Assembly: GCF_900108335.1 (NCBI RefSeq)
Contig: NZ_FNVT01000007.1
Location: forward strand, 124,001 to 188,000
Direction of reading: 5' to 3'
Source: Nonomuraea solani
GTDB lineage: Bacteria > Actinomycetota > Actinomycetes > Streptosporangiales > Streptosporangiaceae
DNA length: 64,000 bases
Shown in pieces: positions 51,633-58,916 of this stretch; the first letter of the stretch is position 1, and the number at the start of each line of letters is the position of its first letter. Under the pieces are notes generated by a model that worked only from the letters and a program-made list of their open reading frames with translations, was not told where the DNA came from and ran no database searches. The translations under genes were made by a program, and so were the position numbers.

Positions 51633-52643
51633 TCAGTTTCCTCCTGTGGATGCCAGTGCGATGAGCCTGGCTGCCTTGAGCTCGGTTTCGAGCCATTCGC
51701 CATGGGGATCGCTGCCCCAGGTGATGCCCGCTCCCGTTCCGAAACGGATCTCTCCTGCGGAGATCCAGAATGTTCTGATGCCTACGGCCAGCGCCGCCCT
51801 GCCTCGGTCGGCGTCGACCCAGCCCACGGCCCCACAGTACGGGCCGCGAGGTGCCGCTTCGAGTTCATTGATGATGCGCAGAGCGGACGACTTGGGCGCA
51901 CCCGTGACAGACCCGGGCGGGAATGTCGCCGCGAACAGGCCCGGCCAGCCCACCCCCCGCGCCAGCCTGGCGCGGACGGTGGAGACGAGGTGGACGAGCC
52001 CGGGGTGTTCTTCGAGCGCGCACAGCGACGGCACCTCGACCGAGCCGACCGCCGCGACCCTGCCGAGGTCGTTGCGGACCAGGTCGACGATCATGACGTT
52101 CTCGGCGTAGTCCTTGTCGAGCAGGTCGCCGGCGGTCGCGCCGGTGCCCTTGATGGGACCGGACTCCACCATGTCGCCGTCGCGCGACAGGTAGAGCTCG
52201 GGCGAGGCCGACACCACGCTCAGCCCCGGCACCTGGATCACGCCCGCGTAGGGGGCGGGATTGCCCTCGGCCAGCCTGGCGGCCAGCGCGAGCGGGTCGG
52301 CGCCGGGCTGGACGGGCGCGCTCAGGACCCGGCAGAGGTTGGCCTGGTAGACCTCACCCTGCTCGATGTACGCGCGGATGGCGCGCACCCCGCGCTCGTA
52401 GGCGGCCCGGTCGAGCGAGCTGCGCCACTGGTCTGGGCGCGGCCCGTGCCAGGGCGCGGCGGGTGCGGGCAGGGGCGCCTTGCGCACCCGGTCGAAGCGG
52501 GCACACGTCACCTTGCCCTCGTAGTCGACGACGACGGCCCACCAGCCCTCGCCGTCGAGCGCGGCGAGGTCGGAGGTCACGTCGCGCAACCCGGTTGCGA
52601 GATGGTGACCTAAGTGGGCGAAACCGTCGTACACACCTCCCAT
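51633..52643 (-). CDS. pabB: Aminodeoxychorismate synthase component I
   Basis: 336 residues from ATG 52643. Chorismate-binding fold with YIEQGEVYQANLCR, SASPELYLSRDGD, and the PIKGT motif (SGPIKGTG), whose lysine marks PabB rather than anthranilate synthase (PIAGT). Then VMIVDLVRNDLGR, FPPGSVTGAPK and GAGITWGSDP. It aminates chorismate with ammonia from a glutaminase partner; no pabA lies in the window. It is shorter than E. coli PabB (453) because the N-terminal portion is reduced. The start overlaps the lysR stop by 34 bases. Confidence 0.9.
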   Translation of the reverse strand: MGGVYDGFAHLGHHLATGLRDVTSDLAALDGEGWWAVVVDYEGKVTCARFDRVRKAPLPAPAAPWHGPRPDQWRSSLDRAAYERGVRAIRAYIEQGEVYQANLCRVLSAPVQPGADPLALAARLAEGNPAPYAGVIQVPGLSVVSASPELYLSRDGDMVESGPIKGTGATAGDLLDKDYAENVMIVDLVRNDLGRVAAVGSVEVPSLCALEEHPGLVHLVSTVRARLARGVGWPGLFAATFPPGSVTGAPKSSALRIINELEAAPRGPYCGAVGWVDADRGRAALAVGIRTFWISAGEIRFGTGAGITWGSDPHGEWLETELKAARLIALASTGGN

Positions 52644-53548
52644 TGTCCCAGCATCTCGACCAGTTCCCGCGCGGCGGGTAGGGGGATCTCTGGGAGGGCC
52701 GCGTACACCTTGCGCACAGGGGCCATTCCGCGCAGCGGCCGGAGCACCAGATCCCCTGGTACGGCCCGCGCCGCCAGCTCCGGCACCAGCGTCACCCCGA
52801 GCCCGGCGGCCACGAATCCGAACTTGCCCGACCACTCGGCCACCCGCAGCCCGCTGCGCGGCGTGAACCCGGCCGCCGCGCACGCCGTCACCAGCAGCGT
52901 CGGCTGGCCGCGCGGCGCGGCCTCGATCCAGTTCTCCCCGGCCAGGTCGCGCAGGTCCACCTCCGGCTCGCCGGCCAGCCGGTGGCCGGCGGGCAGCGCG
53001 ACCAGCAACCGATCCTCAAGCAGCGGCACGGCGCGAGCGCCCTCCGAACCGGCACGCGAGCCCTCGGCGGGCAGTCCGGCGGGATAGTCGCTGATCACGG
53101 CCACGTCGATGGCGCCCGCGCGCAGCCGGTCCATCAGCCGGGCGCTGAGCCCCTCGATCAGCCGCAGCTCGACACGCGGATGCCGCCCGGCGAACCGCTT
53201 GAGCGTCCCCGGCACCAGGTCGACGTTGGCGGTGGCGAAAGCGCCCACCCGCAGCGTGCCGCCCCGCCCGCCGTGGATGGCGGCCAGTTCCTCGCCCGCG
53301 CGGTCGAGGCGGTCGAGGACGGCGACCGCGTGCCGGTGCAGCGCCACCCCGGCGGGCGTCAGGCGCACGCCGCGCGCCAGGCGCTCGAACAGCGGCCCGC
53401 CTGCGGCACGCTCCAGGGCGGCGACGCGGCGCGAGACCGCCGACTGCGTGTATCCGAGCAGCTCGGCGGCGGCGGTGAACGAGCCGCTCCTGGCGACCTC
53501 GTCGAAGAGCCGGAGCGCGGCGGTGTCCAAGGCATTCGTGTCAAGCAT
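52610..53548 (-). CDS. LysR-family transcription regulator
   Basis: 312 residues from ATG 53548. N-terminal winged helix (ALRLFDEVARSGSFTAAAELLGYTQSAVSRRVAALE) and an effector domain with GTLRVGAFATANVDLVP and GAIDVAVISDYPAG. It diverges from the dehydrogenase-RidA fusion gene, 58 bases apart, and so probably controls it. It overlaps the start of pabB downstream, perhaps by chance crowding rather than regulation. Confidence 0.92.
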   Translation of the reverse strand: MLDTNALDTAALRLFDEVARSGSFTAAAELLGYTQSAVSRRVAALERAAGGPLFERLARGVRLTPAGVALHRHAVAVLDRLDRAGEELAAIHGGRGGTLRVGAFATANVDLVPGTLKRFAGRHPRVELRLIEGLSARLMDRLRAGAIDVAVISDYPAGLPAEGSRAGSEGARAVPLLEDRLLVALPAGHRLAGEPEVDLRDLAGENWIEAAPRGQPTLLVTACAAAGFTPRSGLRVAEWSGKFGFVAAGLGVTLVPELAARAVPGDLVLRPLRGMAPVRKVYAALPEIPLPAARELVEMLGQWEVCTTVSPT

Positions 53549-53606
53549 GGCTGGTATGCAATCTAGTCGGTGGTGGAATGCCTCGCGTCCAGGTTCACTA
53601 GGGCAC

Positions 53607-54773
53607 GTGATTGCTTTTCTCGGACAGGGGCGCATGGGCGCCCCCATGGCCCGGCGGCTGATCGCGGCCGGGCATCAGGTGACGACGTGGCGGCGCGGGG
53701 CCGGGGTGCCGGTCGCGACGACGGTGGCGGGCGCGGAGCTGGTCATCACCATGCTCAGCGATCCGGCGGCGGTGCGGGAGGTGCTGGCGGGGGCGCTCCC
53801 GGGCCTGCGGCCGGACGCGACGGTGGTGGAGATGTCCACGATCGGCCCGGACGCGGTGCGTGAGCTGCGCGCGCTGCTGCCGCCGTCGGTGGGGCTGGTG
53901 GACGCGCCGGTGCTGGGCAGCGTGGGGCCCGCCGCCGAGGGCACGCTGACGGTCCTCGCGGGCGGCGACGTGGCGGGGTGCCGCGAGGTGCTGTCGGTGT
54001 TCGGGACGGTACGCGAGCTCGGGCCGCTGGGCTCGGGGGCGGCCATGAAGATCGCCGTCATGAGCGCGCTCGTGCCCGCCCAGGTGCTGCTCGCGGAGAC
54101 GTTCGCGTACGGGCGGGCGCACGGCGTGGATCACGACGCGCTGATCGACGTGCTGTCGGGCACCCCGCTGGGCGTCCTGGCCGACCGCCTGCGCGCACCA
54201 TCGGCGCAGACCCGCTACGCGCTCGCCCACGCGGCCAAGGACCTGGAGCTGGGCGCGTGGGAGGGCGCCTCGATGGCCACGGCCGCCCGCGCCAGGCTCC
54301 AGGAGGCGCGGGCCGCCGGGCTGGGCGAACGCGACCTGTCGGCCATCGTCGAACACATCGGCGGAACCCCTGCGCACCGGGCCGTACCGCTCAATCCGGC
54401 GACGGTGCCGGCCACGAACGGCATGTACTCGCACGCCGTCCGCGTGGGCGACATGCTCTACGTCTCCGGCCAGGCGGCCTTCGACGAGGAGGGCAAGGTG
54501 GTCGGCGAAGGCTCCATGGCGGCGCAGGCCGAGCACGTCTTCCAGGTCATCGGCCGCATTCTGGCCGATCAGGGGGCGACGTTCGAGGATGTGGCGTTCA
54601 TCAGGACGTACCTGACGGACATGGACGACCGGGTCGAGTACGGACGGGTGCGCAGGAAGTACATCACCGGCACGCCCCCGGCCAGCACGACGGTGGAGGT
54701 GTCGAGGCTGTTCATGCCGGGGCTGCTGCTGGAGGTGGACCTGATCGTGGCCCTTACGCCAGGGGGCCGGTGA
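53607..54773 (+). CDS. Fusion of beta-hydroxyacid dehydrogenase and RidA-type domain
   Basis: 388 residues from GTG 53607. Residues 1-250 form a HIBADH-like NAD(P) dehydrogenase: GQGRMG at 6-11, STIGPDAVREL, and catalytic lysine K148 in GSGAAMKIAVMSAL. The substrate loop reads DAPVLGS instead of the usual DAPVSGG, and the conserved Asn after K148 is missing. Residues 260-384 are a YjgF/RidA domain (MLYVSGQAAFDEEGKVV, AQAEHVFQVIGRIL, PPASTTVEVSRLFMPGLLLEVDLIV). The RidA imine-hydrolysing Arg (R105 of E. coli) is Ser360. The frame is open throughout, so this is one protein. Possible role: reduction and channelling of an unstable imino or enamine intermediate. Confidence 0.88.
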   Translation: MIAFLGQGRMGAPMARRLIAAGHQVTTWRRGAGVPVATTVAGAELVITMLSDPAAVREVLAGALPGLRPDATVVEMSTIGPDAVRELRALLPPSVGLVDAPVLGSVGPAAEGTLTVLAGGDVAGCREVLSVFGTVRELGPLGSGAAMKIAVMSALVPAQVLLAETFAYGRAHGVDHDALIDVLSGTPLGVLADRLRAPSAQTRYALAHAAKDLELGAWEGASMATAARARLQEARAAGLGERDLSAIVEHIGGTPAHRAVPLNPATVPATNGMYSHAVRVGDMLYVSGQAAFDEEGKVVGEGSMAAQAEHVFQVIGRILADQGATFEDVAFIRTYLTDMDDRVEYGRVRRKYITGTPPASTTVEVSRLFMPGLLLEVDLIVALTPGGR

Positions 54774-56304
54774 CCGACTCCACCGCCGCGACCACGGCGC
54801 CGTCGGCCACCAGGCGCACCGCCGAGTCGATCTCCGGCGCCAGGAATCGGTCGGGCCCGGGCGCCGGGACGGTCTCGCGCAGCGCCTTGACCACGGCCGC
54901 CGTCGCGGGCGCGGGCGTCAGCGGGGCGCGCAGGTCCAGGGCGCGGGCGGCGGTGAGCACCTCGATGGCCAGCACGCGGGTGAGCCCGTCGACGGACTTG
55001 CGCAGCTTGCGCGCCGCCGACCAGCCCATGGACACGTGGTCCTCCTGCATGGCCGAGCTGGGGATGGAGTCCACGCTCGCCGGCACGGCCAGGCGCTTGA
55101 GCTCGGAGACGATGGCCGCCTGGGTGTACTGGGCGATCATGTGACCGGAGTCGACGCCCGGGTCGTCGGCCAGGAACGCGGGCAGCCCGTGGTTGCGGGC
55201 CACGTCCAGGAACCGGTCGGTACGCCGTTCCGACATCGAGGCCAGGTCGGCGGCCACGACGGCGAGGAAGTCCAGCACGTACGCGATGGGCGCGCCGTGA
55301 AAGTTGCCATTGGACTCCACGCGGCCGTCGGCCAGCACGGCGGGGTTGTCCACGGCGCTGGCCAGCTCCCACCCGGCCACGGTGGCGGCGTGCGCGATCG
55401 TGTCGCGGGCGGCGCCGGCGACCTGGGGGGCGCAGCGCAGCGAGTAGGCGTCCTGGACGCGGGTGCACGACTCGGGGTCGCGGTGGCTGGCCATGATGCC
55501 CGAGTCGCGCAGGACCTTCGTCATGTTGGCGGCCGACAGCGCCTGGCCGGGGTGCGGCCGCAGCGCCTGCAGTTCGGGGGCGAAGACCCGGTCGGTGCCG
55601 AGCAGCGCCTCCACGCTCATCGCGGCGCTCACGTCGGCGGTCCTGACGAGCCCGGTGAGGTCGTCGATGGCCAGGATGAGCATGCCGAGCATGCCGTCCG
55701 TGCCGTTGATCAGCGCCAGGCCCTCCTTGGCGGCCAGCTCGACGGGGTCGATGTGGGCCTGCTTGAGCGCCTCGGCCGCCGGCAGCAGGGCCCCCGCCCT
55801 GTCGCGGACGACCCCTTCGCCCATCAGCGTGAGCGCCACGTGGGCCAGCGGGGCCAGGTCGCCCGAGCAGCCGAGGCTGCCGTACTCGTGCACGATGGGC
55901 GTGATCCCCGCGCTGAGCAGGGCGGCCAGGGTCTTGGCGGTGGTCGGCCTAATGCCGGTGTGGCCGGTGGCGAGGGTGTGCAGGCGCAGCAGCATGAGCG
56001 CGCGCACGACCTCGGTCTCGACCTCGGGGCCGTTGCCGGCCGCGTGCGAGCGCACCAGGGAGCGCTGCAGTTGGGCTCGCAGGGCCGGGTCGATGTGCCG
56101 GGTGGCCAGCGCGCCGAAGCCGGTCGAGATGCCGTACGCCGGCGTCGGGCTCTCGGCCAGCTCGTCCACCCGCTGGCGGGCCGCCGCGATGGCGGCCATG
56201 GCGTCGTCGGTGAGCTGGACGGGGGCTCCGTGCCGGGCCACCCTGATGACGTCGCCGAAGGTCAAGGGCTCCGGGCCGACGTTCACGACTCCGTTGTCGC
56301 GCAT
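54754..56304 (-). CDS. hutH: Histidine ammonia-lyase
   Basis: 516 residues from ATG 56304. It deaminates histidine to urocanate using the self-made MIO group. The MIO triad appears in GSLGCSGDLAPLAH as C146-S147-G148, Cys replacing the common Ala, a variant I recall from other actinomycete HutH proteins. Catalytic tyrosine Y57 is in YGISTGFGALA; NGTDGMLG, QDAYSLRCAPQV and SNGNFHG also match. Other hut genes are not in the window. It follows an ArsR-type regulator by 16 bases and its 3' end overlaps the fusion gene by 20 bases. Confidence 0.94.
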   Translation of the reverse strand: MRDNGVVNVGPEPLTFGDVIRVARHGAPVQLTDDAMAAIAAARQRVDELAESPTPAYGISTGFGALATRHIDPALRAQLQRSLVRSHAAGNGPEVETEVVRALMLLRLHTLATGHTGIRPTTAKTLAALLSAGITPIVHEYGSLGCSGDLAPLAHVALTLMGEGVVRDRAGALLPAAEALKQAHIDPVELAAKEGLALINGTDGMLGMLILAIDDLTGLVRTADVSAAMSVEALLGTDRVFAPELQALRPHPGQALSAANMTKVLRDSGIMASHRDPESCTRVQDAYSLRCAPQVAGAARDTIAHAATVAGWELASAVDNPAVLADGRVESNGNFHGAPIAYVLDFLAVVAADLASMSERRTDRFLDVARNHGLPAFLADDPGVDSGHMIAQYTQAAIVSELKRLAVPASVDSIPSSAMQEDHVSMGWSAARKLRKSVDGLTRVLAIEVLTAARALDLRAPLTPAPATAAVVKALRETVPAPGPDRFLAPEIDSAVRLVADGAVVAAVESVTGPLA

Positions 56305-56320
56305 GATGCGTCTCTCTCGC

Positions 56321-57034
56321 TCAAGTAATTGGTGTTCCCGATGTTAGCTCCTTACCGGGGAACATCGCCTCCAGCCCCTCCCTGCCCTCGTCGGTGAGGA
56401 TCACCGCCCTGGGGACCGTGCCCCGGCGGTACCACCCGCGCTCGAACAGCACCTCCGTGATGGCCGCCCCGAGCGCCCCGCCGAGATGCGAGCGGCGCTC
56501 GGTCCAGTCGAGGCACTCGGGCGCGAACCGCCTCCTGGACCTGCGCGCGCCTTCGACGTCCACGCCGAACCCCGACAGCAGCCGCTCCCCCGCGCCGGTC
56601 AGGTCGTGGCCGTCGTAGAAGCCGCCCTCCCGCAGCCGGTCGAGCAGCCCCACCCCGGCCCGCCCGGCCAGGTGGTCGTAGCAGGTACGGGCCTCCTCCA
56701 GCTGCCTGGCCTGCCTGGACTGGCGCAGAGAGCGTACGGGCGGCCGGGCGCTGATCCTGGCCAGCACCTCGAGCACCTCGGCCACCTCGTGCCCGGCCAG
56801 GCGGTAGTAGCGGTGGCGGCCCTGGCGTACGACGTCCACGAGCCGGCCGTCGAGCAGCCTGGCCAGGTGGGCGCTGGCGGTGGCGGCGCTCACCCCGGCG
56901 ACCCTGGCCAGCTCCCCCGCCGCCAGCGCGCGCCCGTCGAGCAGCGCCGTCAGGATCGCCGCCCGGGTGGGCTCGGCGATGAGCGCGGCGACGGGTGCGA
57001 TGTCGGCGTCACGAGCGATGTACTCCATGTCCAC
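56321..57034 (-). CDS. ArsR-family regulator with C-terminal ligand domain
   Basis: 237 residues; GTG 57034 or ATG 57028 may be the start. Winged helix at about 12-95: EPTRAAILTALLDGRALAAGELARVAGVSAATASAHLARLLDGRLV. The remaining 140 residues include YDHLAGRAGVGLLDRL and FAPECLDWTERRSHLGGALG, found in larger ArsR-like repressors of actinobacteria. No metal-binding cysteine box is seen. As first gene of the operon with hutH it probably controls histidine breakdown. Confidence 0.85.
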   Translation of the reverse strand: MDMEYIARDADIAPVAALIAEPTRAAILTALLDGRALAAGELARVAGVSAATASAHLARLLDGRLVDVVRQGRHRYYRLAGHEVAEVLEVLARISARPPVRSLRQSRQARQLEEARTCYDHLAGRAGVGLLDRLREGGFYDGHDLTGAGERLLSGFGVDVEGARRSRRRFAPECLDWTERRSHLGGALGAAITEVLFERGWYRRGTVPRAVILTDEGREGLEAMFPGKELTSGTPIT

Positions 57035-57072
57035 GACGGTAATACGCCGATATTTCGCCCGGCGTCGAAGGG

Positions 57073-57624
57073 TCAGCTCCGCCCCAGGCCCTTCCTGATC
57101 AGGTCCCTGGCCCGCTCCGCGATCGCGAGAGGCGTGCCCACCAGCACGTTCATGGCCAGCGACTCAGTGCCGGGGTGCGGGCGCGTCGGCGCCAGCGCCT
57201 CGGCCGCCCGCACCGCCGCCGCCATGGCCCGCCGCTCAGCCACGGAGGTGCTCTCCCGCAGCCGGGCGAACTCGTAGCGCTCCTCGCTGCGCGCGTGGGC
57301 CGTCACGGCGGTGCGCAGCTCGGCCAGCCGCTCCCAGAACTCCGGATGGTCCACCCCGGCCTTGTGCAGGTCGAGGAGGAGGCGCTTGGCCTGGTGCTCC
57401 TCGGCGAGCCGGTCGCCCACCACGCCCTGGCCGTTGTCGAGCTTGTGGCGCGCGTACGGGTGCACGACCTCCTCCTCGGCGGTCTCGTGCACGGAGAGCA
57501 GCCGCGTCAACCGGCCGAACGCCTCCCCGGCCTTCTCCGGCGGCGCCTGCTCCACCTCGTCGAACAGGTCCCTGATCTGCCCATGCTGGGCCATCAGCAG
57601 GTCAATGACATCGTGTTCAGCCAC
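57073..57624 (-). CDS. Hemerythrin-like (HHE) protein
   Basis: 183 residues from GTG 57624. HHE-cation-binding pattern: LMAQHGQIRDLFDEV, LSVHETAEEEVVHPY, EEHQAKRLLLDLHK and TAHARSEERYEF, giving the histidine and glutamate ligands of a diiron site in a four-helix bundle. A C-terminal helical extension of about 40 residues follows. Likely senses or binds O2, NO or iron. It precedes the ArsR gene on the same strand with a 38-base gap but need not be cotranscribed. Confidence 0.87.
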   Translation of the reverse strand: MAEHDVIDLLMAQHGQIRDLFDEVEQAPPEKAGEAFGRLTRLLSVHETAEEEVVHPYARHKLDNGQGVVGDRLAEEHQAKRLLLDLHKAGVDHPEFWERLAELRTAVTAHARSEERYEFARLRESTSVAERRAMAAAVRAAEALAPTRPHPGTESLAMNVLVGTPLAIAERARDLIRKGLGRS

Positions 57625-57745
57625 GTCGGCGCCCTACCCCGGTTTCGGCCCGGCACGCGTCGCCTTACCGAACGCGGGCCGTTCGAGGACCCAACGCCGA
57701 GATCGCTCCATCGGGCCTGCGAGTGAGCGGCTGAGGCCCCGCCGC

Positions 57746-57751
57746 TACAGT
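57746..57751 (+). promoter_or_regulatory. Leaderless -10 element for the SDR at 57760
   Basis: TACAGT ends eight bases before ATG 57760 with no ribosome site. Confidence 0.4.
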
Positions 57752-57759
57752 CGGATGCC

Positions 57760-58485
57760 ATGACAGCAGTCGCCCTCGTCACCGGAGCCTCGCGCGGCCT
57801 CGGCGCCGTGATCGCCCGCCGCCTGGCCGCCGACGGACTGGCCGTGGCCGTCAACTACCACTCCGACTCCGCCGGCGCCCAGCGCGTGGTGGACGACATC
57901 CGCGCCGCCGGCGGCACCGCCGACGCGTTCGCCGCCGACGTCACCGACGAGGCCGGCGTGACGCGCCTGATCGCCGGCGTCGCCGGAAGGCTCGGCCCGG
58001 TGAGCGTGCTGGTGGCCAACGCGACGGGCCCGCAGCCGGCGATCGGGTTCGAGGACCTCACCTGGCAGTCGCACCTCGACCAGCTCACGTTCTTCGTCAA
58101 GAGCCCGACGCTGCTCCTGCAGGCGGCGCTGCCCGGCATGAAAGAGCTGGGCGGCGGCCGCGTCATCCAGATCGGCTCCGACGTCGTGGACCGCCGGCTG
58201 CCCGGCATGTCCGCCTACATCGCCGCCAAGGCCGCCCAGCACGCGCTCACCGAGGTGTGGGCCAGGGAGCTGGGCCCTCATGGCATCACGGTCAACGTGG
58301 TCGCGCCCGGCTGGATCCCGGTAGAGCGGCACTCAGGCCTGGACCTGAGCACCTACCGGGCGGAGGTGCCGCTGCGGCGGATGGGCACGCCTGACGACGT
58401 GGCGGGCGCGGTGGCCTACCTCGCCTCCGACGGGGCCGCCTTCGTCACCGGCCAGCGCGTCACGGTCAACGGCGGCCACACGTGA
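57760..58485 (+). CDS. SDR-family oxidoreductase
   Basis: 241 residues from ATG 57760. Cofactor loop TGASRGLG at 8-15, catalytic serine in IQIGSDVV and YIAAK dyad. The usual NAG reads NAT (VANATGPQ). Ends TGQRVTVNGGHT as in FabG-like reductases. Substrate unknown. Confidence 0.88.
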   Translation: MTAVALVTGASRGLGAVIARRLAADGLAVAVNYHSDSAGAQRVVDDIRAAGGTADAFAADVTDEAGVTRLIAGVAGRLGPVSVLVANATGPQPAIGFEDLTWQSHLDQLTFFVKSPTLLLQAALPGMKELGGGRVIQIGSDVVDRRLPGMSAYIAAKAAQHALTEVWARELGPHGITVNVVAPGWIPVERHSGLDLSTYRAEVPLRRMGTPDDVAGAVAYLASDGAAFVTGQRVTVNGGHT

Positions 58486-58506
58486 CCTGCGCCGGGCTAT
58501 TTCAGT

Positions 58507-58535
58507 TTGGGGACTCGGCCGAGATTCGCTAGAGT
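58507..58535 (+). promoter_or_regulatory. Promoter of the tRNA-Gly/Cys/Val cluster
   Basis: TTGGGG, 17 bases, then TAGAGT, with transcription expected at about 58543, 24 bases before tRNA-Gly. Confidence 0.5.
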
Positions 58536-58566
58536 TCTCTCGTCGCCCGGCGCAAGCGGGGCACAA

Positions 58567-58638
58567 GCGGAAGTGGCTCAGTGGTAGAGCATCACCTTGC
58601 CAAGGTGAGGGTCGCGGGTTCGAATCCCGTCTTCCGCT
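58567..58638 (+). tRNA. tRNA-Gly (anticodon GCC)
   Basis: Acceptor GCGGAAG/CTTCCGC, anticodon stem CACCT/AGGTG around TTGCCAA, T arm GGGTTCGAATCCC. CCA is not encoded. Confidence 0.97.
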
Positions 58639-58653
58639 CGGAGCTTCCGGCTC

Positions 58654-58727
58654 GGTGGCGTGGCCGAGAGGCGAGGCAGCGGCCTGCAAAGCCGTCCACA
58701 CGGGTTCAAATCCCGTCGCCACCTCCA
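58654..58727 (+). tRNA. tRNA-Cys (anticodon GCA)
   Basis: Acceptor GGTGGCG/CGCCACC, anticodon loop CTGCAAA, T arm GGGTTCAAATCCC, CCA encoded at 58725-58727. Confidence 0.95.
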
Positions 58728-58728
58728 A

Positions 58729-58803
58729 GGACGATTAGCTCAGCGGGAGAGCGCTTCCCTGACACGGAAGAGGTCACTGGTTCAATCCCAGTATCGTCCA
58801 CCA
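58729..58803 (+). tRNA. tRNA-Val (anticodon GAC)
   Basis: Acceptor GGACGAT/ATCGTCC, anticodon stem CTTCC/GGAAG around CTGACAC, T arm TGGTTCAATCCCA, CCA encoded. It starts one base after tRNA-Cys. Confidence 0.97.
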
Positions 58804-58808
58804 CCTCC

Positions 58809-58837
58809 GAAAGCCCCGGCCACCGGCCGGGGCTTTC
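58809..58837 (+). terminator. Terminator of the tRNA cluster
   Basis: GAAAGCCCCGGCC and GGCCGGGGCTTTC, thirteen perfect pairs with a three-base loop, five bases after the tRNA-Val CCA. Confidence 0.85.
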
Positions 58838-58916
58838 GCGCGTTCCCGGCTCACCTGGCGGCCACTTCCGGGTCACCCCGGTGCGGATCCCGTCCGTGGC
58901 GGGCAGATGACAGGGC

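Noticed and set aside
58567..58837. tRNA cluster as an integration site of a mobile element
   Set aside because: No integrase and no repeated tRNA 3' end was seen in the flanking sequence available.
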